Below, piece after piece: positions 1 through 7,079 of a stretch of 26,140 bases of DNA. Each line of letters begins with the position of its first letter. Positions within the stretch are counted from its first letter, which is position 1. The notes beneath the pieces were generated by a model. It saw nothing but the letters and a program-made list of their open reading frames with translations. It was not told the origin of the DNA and did not search any database. A program made the position numbers and the translations under genes. The DNA is from an uncultured Acidimicrobiaceae bacterium (GTDB lineage Bacteria; Actinomycetota; Acidimicrobiia; Acidimicrobiales; Bog-793): NCBI GenBank assembly GCA_903907185.1, contig CAIVND010000089.1:1-26140 (forward strand), written 5' to 3'.

Positions 1-719
1 AGTTGGTAGCCAAGCTGCCAGGTCCTTTCACCAAGGTGCTGGATGCCATCGAAACGGAGATGTGCACCATCATCAAGAAGGATCTCCGTTGTCGGAATAT
101 GGAGAAGCTTTGTCTCGACGGAGCTCTGGAATACCACCACTGAGGCCTCTGATGTCGCTCCCAGATGGATCAGGGTGCGAGCAAAAGAGAGATTGTTCGT
201 CGCTGCACTACTGAGCTCGGAGATCACTACGATCGGCCGCTCCAGGTAGACGCGAGGTGGAATATCGATGAACAAGATATCGGGAGAAAAGGCGTCATTC
301 ATCACCCCAAAGGGCTCATCCACCTCGCCGAGAAGTTCACCAAGACCTGCGACGCTCTCCGCTCTTTTTGCGAGCGAGGTGATAACAATCTCCTGGTCAG
401 CGACCTCATCGCTTGATTCAACGCCGACGAGATGACCGTCAACGACCCGCACGAGCGCTGAATAATCACCGATACCGGCCAGAAAGTCTCTCGCTCGTTC
501 ACCAAGCTCGGATGCTTTGGGTGCGAGGGCACCCATCACCCCATAATCAGCAAGGTCGAGCTGGTCGATCCGGCTGTACCGCCAATCCTCAACACTCTCC
601 GTAGCTGGAGTTACGCTGCTTAGCCGATCAAGAACATCCTTGCGGTAGCTCAACAGCCACGCTGGACCATCAAGGCTCTCAAGCTCTTCAGAACTAAAAC
701 GGGACTCCTGCAGCGTCAT
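1..719 (-). CDS. sufD: Fe-S cluster assembly protein SufD (partial, C-terminus outside window)
   Basis: The minus-strand frame opens with ATG at 719 and stays open to the window edge, giving about 239 residues of an N-terminal part. It begins MTLQESRFSSEELESLDGP and has the VEDWRYSRIDQLDL segment, which resembles the E-W-R-F/Y-T/S element near the N-terminus of SufD. Further on are segments such as DILFIDIPPRVYLERPIVV and HLGATSEASVVVFQSS, typical of the start of the SufB/SufD beta-helix. SufD is a scaffold partner of SufB and SufC in the cytosolic SUF Fe-S assembly complex. Its ATG overlaps the TGA of the upstream small gene (ATGA), so the two are probably translationally coupled. The catalytic core and C-terminus lie beyond position 1. 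The identification rests on family resemblance and on lying downstream of sufB. Confidence 0.88.
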   Translation of the reverse strand, partial: MTLQESRFSSEELESLDGPAWLLSYRKDVLDRLSSVTPATESVEDWRYSRIDQLDLADYGVMGALAPKASELGERARDFLAGIGDYSALVRVVDGHLVGVESSDEVADQEIVITSLAKRAESVAGLGELLGEVDEPFGVMNDAFSPDILFIDIPPRVYLERPIVVISELSSAATNNLSFARTLIHLGATSEASVVVFQSSVETKLLHIPTTEILLDDGAHLRFDGIQHLGERTWQLGYQ

Positions 720-1084
720 TGATCACTCTTTGGTGGTGGGCGCCGAAAAAGTCGGCGAAGCCCTCGAGCTGGATTCTCATCTTCCTCATCCTCGCGCTCG
801 GCGCGAACCTCATCTCGGGTTGAAGAGACCACGGCGTTCACGATGTCCTCCGCCTCGTTGAGCAGCTCCCCAACGTTTTCACTCGCCGGTTGATCTTCAA
901 GGGGTGGGCTGACGAGGCTGCCGTGCGTCCAGCCTGCATCGGCGAGACGGCGAGAGTAGGCGGGACAGTTCTCCGGGCATCGCCAGGGCGCCTCAGGGGC
1001 GAGATCCAAGATGCAAAGACGCGCGACCTCTCCGGTGCTGTAAGTACGCGATTGATAGTTCTTACATTCCTCGTTCATTGGCAT
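716..1084 (-). CDS. small four-cysteine protein encoded between sufB and sufD
   Basis: This 122-residue acidic and charged protein lies 49 bases after sufB and overlaps sufD by ATGA. The first 45 residues hold all four cysteines: C7, C24, C36 and C40, the last two in the segment APWRCPENCPAY. The rest (about 60-122) is rich in Glu, Asp and Arg, with a Pro/Arg tail, and looks disordered. No signal peptide or membrane segment is visible. The start ATG is preceded by AGAGGTG about 10 bases upstream; the second Met (residue 3) is an alternative. I do not recognise an assigned function. Four cysteines in a Fe-S assembly operon suggest metal or cluster binding (Zn or Fe-S), which is inference from composition and context only. 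It could be an accessory or regulatory SUF component. Confidence 0.8.
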   Translation of the reverse strand: MPMNEECKNYQSRTYSTGEVARLCILDLAPEAPWRCPENCPAYSRRLADAGWTHGSLVSPPLEDQPASENVGELLNEAEDIVNAVVSSTRDEVRAEREDEEDENPARGLRRLFRRPPPKSDQ

Positions 1085-1133
1085 TGGAGATACACCTCTC
1101 GTGAAATACCGGTGTAGATCGGTGGCAGAAAGA

Positions 1134-2531
1134 TCAGCCTACCGATCCCTCCATCTGCAGCTCGATTAGGCGACTCCACTCCACCGCATATTCCATTGGC
1201 AGTGTCCGAGTGATCGGTTCAATAAACCCATTGACGATCATTGAGGTCGCCTGAGTCTCTGACAGACCACGGCTCATCAGATAGAACAGCTGATCGTCAC
1301 CGACCTTCGAGACTGTTGCTTCATGGCCTATCTGCGCATCGCGCTCTGCGATCTCCATATAGGGCTTGGTCTCTGAGGTGGACTCTTCGTCCAAAATCAA
1401 TGCGTCACAACGCACGAACGACTTGGCGCCCTTGGCACCCTCATCGACGTGTACCTTTCCGCGATAGGTAGTGATCCCACCATCTTTGGAGATCGACTTC
1501 GAGATAATCGTCGACGTCGTCTCCGGTGCAAAGTGCACCATCTTTGCTCCCGTGTCTTGAATCTGACCTGCTCCTGCATAGGCAACCGAGAGAACTTCGC
1601 CCGATGCCTTCGGGCCCATGAGGTAGACCGAGGGATACTTCATCGTCAGACGTGAGCCAATGTTGCCGTCGATCCACTCAACGTGTGCCTCGGCTTCGGC
1701 TCGTGCCCGCTTCGTGACCAGGTTATATACATTGTTCGACCAGATCTGGATCGTCGTATAGGTGATCCGACTACCCGGTAGTGCCACGAGCTCAACCACC
1801 GCCGAGTGCAGCGAATCGGTTGAATAGACCGGCGCCGAGCAGCCCTCGACGTAGTGCACCTGCGAACCCTCATCGGCGATGATCAGCGTGCGCTCGAACT
1901 GACCCATATTTTCGGCGTTGATCCGGAAGTAGGCCTGCAGCGGCATATCTATGGTCACGCCAGGTGGAACATAGATAAACGATCCACCAGACCACACCGC
2001 TGAATTGAGAGCCGCAAATTTGTTGTCGTTGGGCGGAATGATCTTGCCGAACCATTTGCGGACGATCTCGGGATACTCCCGAACGGCTGTATCCATATCG
2101 GTGAACAGCACGCCAAGTTGTTCAAGATCTTCACGGTTTCGGTGATAGACCACCTCAGATTCGTACTGTGCAGTAACGCCAGCAAGGTACTTCCGCTCCG
2201 CCTCAGGGATGCCGAGCTTCTCATAGGTATTTTTTACCGATTCTGGTAACTCATCCCAAGCGTCAACCTGAGTCGCGGTCGGCTTGATGTAGTAGTAGAT
2301 GTCCTCAAAGTCGAGACCAGGCATCTTGGTGGCAAACCAGGGGACCATCGGCTTCTCACGGAAACGCCGATATGCAGCCAGGCGAAACTTCAACATCCAC
2401 TCGGGCTCATTTTTGATCTGCGACATCTCGCGCACGATCTCCTCATTCAGCCCCTTACGGGGCTTGAAGACGTAATCCTCCTCGTCACTCCAGCCGAGTG
2501 AGTATTTACCGAGGTCAAGTTCCTTGGTCAT
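1134..2531 (-). CDS. sufB: Fe-S cluster assembly protein SufB
   Basis: The 465-residue product has the usual SufB length and order: an N-terminal region with YVFKPRKGLNEEIVREMS and EPEWMLKFRLAAYRRF, then the beta-helix core, then the conserved C-terminal part containing RCDALILDEES (Cys375), AQIGHEATVSKVGDDQLFY and RGLSETQA. SufB is the scaffold on which the SufBCD complex builds nascent Fe-S clusters in the cytosol; Cys375 aligns with the region of the cluster-assembly cysteine of E. coli SufB. The ATG at 2531 has a GGGAG ribosome site about 10 bases upstream. It is the first gene of the minus-strand suf operon in this window. The divergent neighbour is gmhA, so there is no adjacent sufR-type regulator gene, unlike many actinobacterial suf operons. 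Confidence 0.97.
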   Translation of the reverse strand: MTKELDLGKYSLGWSDEEDYVFKPRKGLNEEIVREMSQIKNEPEWMLKFRLAAYRRFREKPMVPWFATKMPGLDFEDIYYYIKPTATQVDAWDELPESVKNTYEKLGIPEAERKYLAGVTAQYESEVVYHRNREDLEQLGVLFTDMDTAVREYPEIVRKWFGKIIPPNDNKFAALNSAVWSGGSFIYVPPGVTIDMPLQAYFRINAENMGQFERTLIIADEGSQVHYVEGCSAPVYSTDSLHSAVVELVALPGSRITYTTIQIWSNNVYNLVTKRARAEAEAHVEWIDGNIGSRLTMKYPSVYLMGPKASGEVLSVAYAGAGQIQDTGAKMVHFAPETTSTIISKSISKDGGITTYRGKVHVDEGAKGAKSFVRCDALILDEESTSETKPYMEIAERDAQIGHEATVSKVGDDQLFYLMSRGLSETQATSMIVNGFIEPITRTLPMEYAVEWSRLIELQMEGSVG

Positions 2532-2559
2532 TGGCAGGACTCCCTAAAATTGTGGACAG

Positions 2560-2576
2560 TTCGGAGTAAGTCCGAA
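2560..2576 (-). promoter_or_regulatory. inverted repeat upstream of sufB, candidate operator
   Basis: A perfect 6-base inverted repeat, TTCGGA, 5-base spacer, TCCGAA, lies about 30-45 bases upstream of the sufB start. On the minus strand it is downstream of a possible -10 box TACTAT, with no convincing -35. A 17-base dyad of this spacing fits a dimeric repressor site in the suf leader, but the sequence matches no operator I can name. The rest of the 226-base suf/gmhA intergenic region shows only a weak TAGAAT (2698-2703) as a possible -10 toward gmhA. Confidence 0.35.
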
Positions 2577-2760
2577 TTTCTCCTATCCCCATAGTAGCAA
2601 TTCCCCCGCTGGAACAGGCGAGAGAACAAAGTGCCCATACACCGCCTCAATCGACGCTGTCTGGCGCCAAGTCCTCAGCGGTTCGTTCGTCCTAACGTAG
2701 AATCTCCGCTATGAGGTTACGAACCGTGGCCCCTTATCGCCCTAATCAATTGCCCTATTG

Positions 2761-3381
2761 GTGCGCTTCGAAAGAGAGCTCGTGACCTTCAGCGAAAACT
2801 TTGTCAAGGAGTCCGTCGCGGTCTTACATGCAGTCGATGTTGATTCGATTGAATTGTGTGCAGTTGGCCTCGCCAACGTACGAGATCGAGGTGGTCGACT
2901 GTTTATCTTGGGTGTCGGCGGTTCCGCTGGGCATGCCTCACATGCAGTGAATGACTTCCGCAAGATCTGTAGTTTTGAGGCCTATGCGCCGACCGACAAT
3001 GTCTCTGAACTCACGGCGCGCACCAACGATGAGGGTTGGGACACCACGTTCACCCAGTGGCTGCTTGGCTCGCGCATAAACGACCGAGATGGGATTTTGG
3101 TCCTGTCCGTTGGCGGTGGAGACGCTGAGAGAAACGTCTCGAACAACATCGTGAGGGCACTCCAGCTTGCAAAGGAGCGAGGGGCTGCAATCTTTGGTGT
3201 TGTTGGACGTGACGGCGGATATACAACTCGGGTGGCCGACGCGAGTGTCGTGATTCCGCCGCTCTATCCAGATCACATCACCCCGCACACCGAGGGACTT
3301 GCCGCAGTGATCTGGCATCTCTTTGTCAGCCATCCTGCTCTTGCCAAGACGCCAACTCGCTGGGAGTCCCTACCCTCGTAG
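2761..3381 (+). CDS. gmhA: SIS-domain phosphoheptose isomerase (GmhA-like)
   Basis: This SIS-domain protein of 206 residues resembles D-sedoheptulose 7-phosphate isomerase, which makes D-glycero-D-manno-heptose 7-phosphate, the first committed step of activated heptose synthesis. The phosphate-binding loop is visible as LFILGVGGSAGHASHAVNDF, followed by APTDNVSELTARTNDEGW, LVLSVGGGDAERN and GVVGRDGGYT, and a late His-rich segment HTEGLAAVIWHLF. The loop region reads VNDF where classical GmhA has AEEL, so it belongs to a divergent subgroup. The frame is closed by TAA at 2743, leaving TTG (2758) or GTG (2761) as start; neither has a good ribosome site. It is divergent from sufB and convergent with the membrane-protein gene, ending 6 bases from it. 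The other heptose genes lie from 7080 onward, which supports the role. Confidence 0.8.
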   Translation: MRFERELVTFSENFVKESVAVLHAVDVDSIELCAVGLANVRDRGGRLFILGVGGSAGHASHAVNDFRKICSFEAYAPTDNVSELTARTNDEGWDTTFTQWLLGSRINDRDGILVLSVGGGDAERNVSNNIVRALQLAKERGAAIFGVVGRDGGYTTRVADASVVIPPLYPDHITPHTEGLAAVIWHLFVSHPALAKTPTRWESLPS

Positions 3382-3387
3382 GCGGAT

Positions 3388-4293
3388 CTAAGCGCGAAAA
3401 AAGATCTCAAAGCTCGGAGACGAGTGCACCGGCAGTCTGACTGGTTCGCCGTTGACCTCCACCGAGGTGAGAGCACTCGGTGCGCCAACATCGATAGCGA
3501 GCGGGCCGTGAGTATCGATCGTGTAGTTCGGAACGCCTCCCACTCCAACTGTTGGCGTCGCAAGCCAGGGTCCAGAGTACGAGGCCTGGTGTGAAAAGCC
3601 CATCCAACAGGGACCACTAACCGTCACGGTCACTCGATAGCTTCCCTTTGGTGCCACGAAGGTGGCGATCGTTGGCGTGGAGCTCACGAGGGAACCCGCT
3701 TTGGGCTGGCTCGTTTTTACCGATTGCGAGTGTGCTGGGTGATGAGCAACAGGTGCGGTCACCGCTGGAACTTTCGGGTGTCGGTGAAAGAGAAGGTATC
3801 CACCTCCACTGAGGATGATCGCCGCGGAGATAGCTGACGCGCCAATTATTTGCGTCCGTTTGCCTCCGTCCGTCCTACGAAAATGCTCACCCTTCCTGAT
3901 CGACCGAGTCGGTCGCGGACGGCGCGCTCTCGGTTCATAGATCGGCGGTGTTGGAGGCTTGACCGGTGTAATTGACAGATCACCAAATACGAGGCGTCCC
4001 TCTGGGCTCCTTGGCCGATCGTCGATGGCTGGAGCCTCCGGCGGGCTATCTGAAGGAACGATGAGCTCTTCAGGAACAACATGGGTGACCGGGAGTTTTC
4101 GTGCGATAGCCGGTGATCGTCTGGGACTATTGGTATTTCGCTCAGAGGATCGCTGAACGACCGCCCCCATAGAGCCAAGCCGACGGTGTTGGGACTCGAT
4201 CGATCGCTCTACTGAGTTCGTGCGCGAGAACCGAATAACAATGAGAGCGAGTAGCAAAAGGACGAGTGCCGCTACGGCAAGCTTCACGATCAT
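3388..4293 (-). CDS. two-pass membrane protein with RodZ-like (DUF4115-like) C-terminal domain
   Basis: The 301-residue protein starts with a hydrophobic segment (about residues 3-22). A long Pro/Arg/Ser-rich, probably disordered linker (23-145) follows, then a second membrane segment (about 148-169), a Pro/His/Ser/Thr spacer and a compact C-terminal domain (about 210-301). The flanking basic residues suggest the linker is cytoplasmic and the C-terminal domain extracytoplasmic. The domain contains YRVTVTVSGPCWMGFS, which resembles the Leu/Val-rich strand plus Trp of the RodZ C-terminal DUF4115 fold; I judge this by eye. There is no helix-turn-helix at the N-terminus, so it is not a standard RodZ. 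It is downstream of the RmlC-like gene (67-base gap) and may be the last gene of that operon. The function is unknown; a cell-envelope role is inferred. Confidence 0.72.
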   Translation of the reverse strand: MIVKLAVAALVLLLLALIVIRFSRTNSVERSIESQHRRLGSMGAVVQRSSERNTNSPRRSPAIARKLPVTHVVPEELIVPSDSPPEAPAIDDRPRSPEGRLVFGDLSITPVKPPTPPIYEPRARRPRPTRSIRKGEHFRRTDGGKRTQIIGASAISAAIILSGGGYLLFHRHPKVPAVTAPVAHHPAHSQSVKTSQPKAGSLVSSTPTIATFVAPKGSYRVTVTVSGPCWMGFSHQASYSGPWLATPTVGVGGVPNYTIDTHGPLAIDVGAPSALTSVEVNGEPVRLPVHSSPSFEIFFRA

Positions 4294-4360
4294 CGCAGGG
4301 AACTCCGCCCCTTTTCGATGTGATCACTACCAGTCACTGTCGCTCCTACAGGGGGTTGGC

Positions 4361-4912
4361 TTATGTCCGAAGCCCAAATCGCGGTCGAAGGTGGTCTTCG
4401 AGGTTTGCTCGCAATGGATTAGCGAGATCGCGATCTGACACCGTTGGGTCAGCGATCTTCCAATCCGCAGCGATCTCTGGGTCATCCCAGGCGACGCCAA
4501 GTTCATCCTTGGGGTTGTAGTAATTGTCCACAAGGTAGGTGAGCGTGAGATCTGTCAGCGAAGAAAATCCGTGAGCCACACCAGGTGGGATGAAGATGCC
4601 TTGCTCATTCGCGTCCCCAATCTCAATCATCTGAGTAACGCCCTCGGTAGGCGAGCCGGATCGAAGGTCATGGAGGATTACCTGTGCGCGGCCCTTGGTG
4701 ACGAACCAATAGTCACACTGATGCATGTGGTAATGCAGACCAACAACCGCCCCAGCGTCACGATCTGATCGATTTCCCTGCACCATCTCACGGCCGATTG
4801 GAAACCACGATCGCCGATAGGACTCAATAAATCGTCCACGTGAATCTGTGTGAATCGCCGGCTCCACCACGACAACGTCAACAATCTCGTCAGAGATCGA
4901 GAGGTTCGCCAT
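4361..4912 (-). CDS. RmlC-family nucleotide-sugar 3,5-epimerase-like protein
   Basis: The 183-residue cupin protein has the RmlC plan: HTDSRGRFIESYRRSWFP, GNRSD, GLHYH (His60, His62), FIPPGVAHGF and a C-terminal YLVDNYYNPKDELG followed by WDDPEIAADW. RmlC enzymes epimerise C3/C5 of 4-keto-6-deoxy nucleotide sugars. Where classical RmlC has the active-site QGKLV element, this protein reads QCDYW, so the usual Lys is replaced by Asp67. It may therefore be a 3-epimerase, 5-epimerase or binding-type relative. The ATG at 4912 follows AGGAG by 7 bases, so this start is preferred to the in-frame TTG at 4927. No rmlA, rmlB or rmlD lies nearby. The surrounding heptose genes suggest a heptose-derived substrate, as in 6-deoxyheptose pathways; that is inference. 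Confidence 0.82.
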   Translation of the reverse strand: MANLSISDEIVDVVVVEPAIHTDSRGRFIESYRRSWFPIGREMVQGNRSDRDAGAVVGLHYHMHQCDYWFVTKGRAQVILHDLRSGSPTEGVTQMIEIGDANEQGIFIPPGVAHGFSSLTDLTLTYLVDNYYNPKDELGVAWDDPEIAADWKIADPTVSDRDLANPLRANLEDHLRPRFGLRT

Positions 4913-4964
4913 TTTTTTACTCCTCAACCATCGCCGGTCGGCGAAGTCTCTTGGTTCACTTTAG

Positions 4965-5891
4965 TCAGGCGAGCTGATAGCACCCATTCGCATCACGACG
5001 CATAATTCCCTCTACAACGAGCATGTCTGCAATTCGAAGCGCGCGCTCGTGCTCATTGGGCCAGCCCGCGATATGGCACAGCTCGTCCTCAGGAAGTGGA
5101 CCGAGACAAGCAGCTCGTACAAGACGTCCACGACCCTGACGATCTGATCCCTCAAAGGTGGGCTGCCGGGTACTCACTCCACCCGAACCGACCGCGGGAT
5201 CGGGAATCTCAATCTTCGAACTTCGTCGCATCTGCTGCCACCTACAGACCGAGCTAGCGAGGACGCAGCTCTCACACATCGGAGATCGTGAGCGACAGAC
5301 TAGGTGGCCAAAATCCATGATCGCGAGATTCCAATCTCGGACCTGACCGACTGGCACAAGCTCGTCAGCGAGCGTCTGTGCCTCACGCGGTCGCAGTTGG
5401 GTCCCAGAAGCTGCTCGCGCAAGTACGCGACCGACATTTGTGTCCACTACCGCCGATTGAACGTCAAAGGAGAAGGCCAAAACCGCCCGAGCCGTATAGG
5501 AGCCCACTCCGGGTAGCTGGAGGAGAGACTGAAGATCACAGGGCACCTCTCCGCCATGGCGTTCGCAGATCAGAACCGCTGTTCGATGCAGCGCGACCGC
5601 TCGTCGGTTGTAGCCAAGTCCCACCCAAAGAGCGAGGACCTCACTTAACGGCGCTTTTGCACAGGCCTCGGCCGTTGGGAAACGCTCAGCAATCACCACA
5701 AAACGTTCGGCCACGCGAGCCACCTGGGTCTGAGTAAGCATCATCTCAGCCAGTAGGGTCAGCCAGGGGTCGCGCGTACTTCGCCACGGAAGTTCATCTC
5801 GGGTCTGGCGAACTGATGGCCACCAGCGAAAGATCTCATCGACCATCGCTCGATGCAAAATAGCTGTGGCGGGCTCTATCGGGCGGGCCAA
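4965..5891 (-). CDS. mutY: A/G-specific adenine glycosylase MutY
   Basis: The product (308 residues from TTG at 5891) is a helix-hairpin-helix GPD glycosylase that removes adenine mispaired with 8-oxoguanine. Motifs in order are LPWRSTRDPW, the catalytic Glu in LAEMMLTQTQV (about residue 49), the hairpin LPGVGSYTARA, the catalytic Asp in VVDTNVGRVLAR (about 150), and a four-Cys [4Fe-4S] loop (C199, C206, C209, C216). The C-terminus has the short actinobacterial form with FEGSDRQGRGRL and no NUDIX-like domain. The cysteine spacing is C-x6-C-x2-C-x6-C, one residue longer at the end than the usual x5. The TTG start follows GAGGG and lies 10 bases after the upstream stop; ATG at 5846 is the alternative. 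It sits in an operon with DUF6941 upstream and the RmlC-like gene downstream. Confidence 0.92.
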   Translation of the reverse strand: MARPIEPATAILHRAMVDEIFRWWPSVRQTRDELPWRSTRDPWLTLLAEMMLTQTQVARVAERFVVIAERFPTAEACAKAPLSEVLALWVGLGYNRRAVALHRTAVLICERHGGEVPCDLQSLLQLPGVGSYTARAVLAFSFDVQSAVVDTNVGRVLARAASGTQLRPREAQTLADELVPVGQVRDWNLAIMDFGHLVCRSRSPMCESCVLASSVCRWQQMRRSSKIEIPDPAVGSGGVSTRQPTFEGSDRQGRGRLVRAACLGPLPEDELCHIAGWPNEHERALRIADMLVVEGIMRRDANGCYQLA

Positions 5892-5901
5892 ACTCTGCCC
5901 T

Positions 5902-6330
5902 CTACTCCTCGTTTGCAGGCCGGGTTGAGAATGCGAGAATCCAACTCTCCTCGGCCTCACCATCGATCATTAGGCGCCAGGTGTAACGACTGTTTGGCAG
6001 CAAAGGAAGTGGCGGAAGATTAAGCGCGAAGGCGAAATCAATCGGACTACCCGGCGGCACCGCATCGGGTCGGGGAACCGAAAAGTCTGCACGGAATTCC
6101 ATAGGGTGTGTTCCCTCGGGTGTTTCAAAACTCACCGGCTGGCCATCTGCGTCAACGAGGAAGAGTTCAAGATGATGAGGGCGATCGGCATCGTTCCAGT
6201 CAACATCGATCTTCATAGCAATGGCCGAAGGCGCAGGATCTGGCCCGATCATGCTCCAACCACCGCCGAGTACGTAAAGTTTTCCCTCTGCTACCTGAGC
6301 GGAATCACACAACAACATCGTTACTCGCAT
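5902..6330 (-). CDS. DUF6941-type conserved hypothetical protein
   Basis: The 142-residue protein begins MRVTMLLCDSAQVAEGKLYV, followed by LGGGWSMIGPDPAPSAIAMK. I recognise this opening from a widespread, uncharacterised actinobacterial family (DUF6941). The middle is predicted beta-rich, with HHLELFLVDADGQPV and the late segment SRYTWRLMIDGEAEESW, compatible with a small beta-sandwich. There is no signal peptide or membrane segment. Its ATG has no ribosome site and lies only 10 bases after a good -10 box, so the transcript may be leaderless. It ends 10 bases before the chosen mutY start, so it heads the mutY, RmlC-like, membrane-protein operon. The function is unknown. Confidence 0.8.
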   Translation of the reverse strand: MRVTMLLCDSAQVAEGKLYVLGGGWSMIGPDPAPSAIAMKIDVDWNDADRPHHLELFLVDADGQPVSFETPEGTHPMEFRADFSVPRPDAVPPGSPIDFAFALNLPPLPLLPNSRYTWRLMIDGEAEESWILAFSTRPANEE

Positions 6331-6340
6331 AGAAAGTACG

Positions 6341-6368
6341 TTAATAGGTGTTGCGCAGGAGATGACAA
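6341..6368 (-). promoter_or_regulatory. promoter for the DUF6941-mutY operon
   Basis: On the minus strand, TTGTCA (6368-6363) and TATTAA (6346-6341) are separated by 16 bases. The -10 ends 10 bases before the ATG at 6330. No ribosome site lies in that gap, so the mRNA is predicted to be leaderless or to carry a leader of a few bases. The -35 box is close to that of the divergent promoter. Confidence 0.55.
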
Positions 6369-6373
6369 CACCA

Positions 6374-6403
6374 TTGACGTGCTTGAAGCCCCTTTGTACT
6401 AAT
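6374..6403 (+). promoter_or_regulatory. promoter for the methyltransferase-gmhB operon
   Basis: TTGACG (6374-6379) is followed after 17-18 bases by TACTAAT (6397-6403). The GTG start of the methyltransferase is at 6416, and AAGGTG (6405-6410) lies between. Transcription would start around 6409-6411, so the ribosome site may be partly or wholly upstream of the transcript. It is arranged back to back with the minus-strand promoter; only 5 bases separate the two -35 boxes. Confidence 0.5.
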
Positions 6404-6415
6404 TAAGGTGACATC

Positions 6416-7078
6416 GTGATCGAACTTGGACTCAGAAACGATGTCTACCGCAGGCCACTCTCAACCGCTCTTGAGCGACTTGGGCTGACCGAGGGCTGGC
6501 GCTGTGTGGACGTTGGCGCTGGTGCCGGCGACGTCTCGGTGGCACTTGCAGCGATGGTTGGGATCAACGGGCGGATCTACGCGGTCGACTCAGATCCCAA
6601 GGCGCGCGATGTCGTGGCCGAGGCTGCTGCTGGTGCTGGGGAGGCGCAGGTGATCGCACTCACGCAATCGGGCGAGGACCTCAGACTTCCGGAGGCTGTT
6701 GACCTTGCCTTTTGCAGATTCCTTCTTCTCCATGTCTTTGATCCTCAAGTTGTCCTACGAAAGATGGCAGGCGCTGTCCGACCTGGAGGTTTTGTCGTTG
6801 TCCAAGAGCCAATTACGAGTGCTGGTCGGATCGGCGGTATCCCCATGAGCATGCCCGGTGCCCGCCATCCTGATATTGGATCGATGCTTCCGGGATACGT
6901 CATCGATGCAGGTCTTACCCTCCTTGATGCTTGGGCCGAGGCACCCGCTGGTGCGGGACCAGGACCTATCGCCGACTATCTCGAAGAGCTGACCGAGGTG
7001 AACCCTGGAGATGAGTCCGTCGTGCTCCCTCCCCTTGTCACGGTGATCGGCCAACGCTCAGAATCTCAAGCAGAGTGA
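6416..7078 (+). CDS. class I SAM-dependent methyltransferase
   Basis: The 220-residue protein has a Rossmann-type methyltransferase fold. Motif I is CVDVGAGAGDVSVALA (about residues 30-45), the acidic residue binding the SAM ribose is in IYAVDSD (Asp58), and later motifs are VDLAFCRFLLLHV and KMAGAVRPGGFVVVQEP. A variable C-terminal part would set the substrate. The GTG start has AAGGTG just upstream. The stop is followed after one base by the ATG of gmhB, so the two are cotranscribed and probably coupled. Methylation of a sugar, lipid or small metabolite in the heptose pathway is possible from context, but the sequence alone does not identify the substrate. Confidence 0.83.
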   Translation: MIELGLRNDVYRRPLSTALERLGLTEGWRCVDVGAGAGDVSVALAAMVGINGRIYAVDSDPKARDVVAEAAAGAGEAQVIALTQSGEDLRLPEAVDLAFCRFLLLHVFDPQVVLRKMAGAVRPGGFVVVQEPITSAGRIGGIPMSMPGARHPDIGSMLPGYVIDAGLTLLDAWAEAPAGAGPGPIADYLEELTEVNPGDESVVLPPLVTVIGQRSESQAE

Positions 7079-7079
7079 G

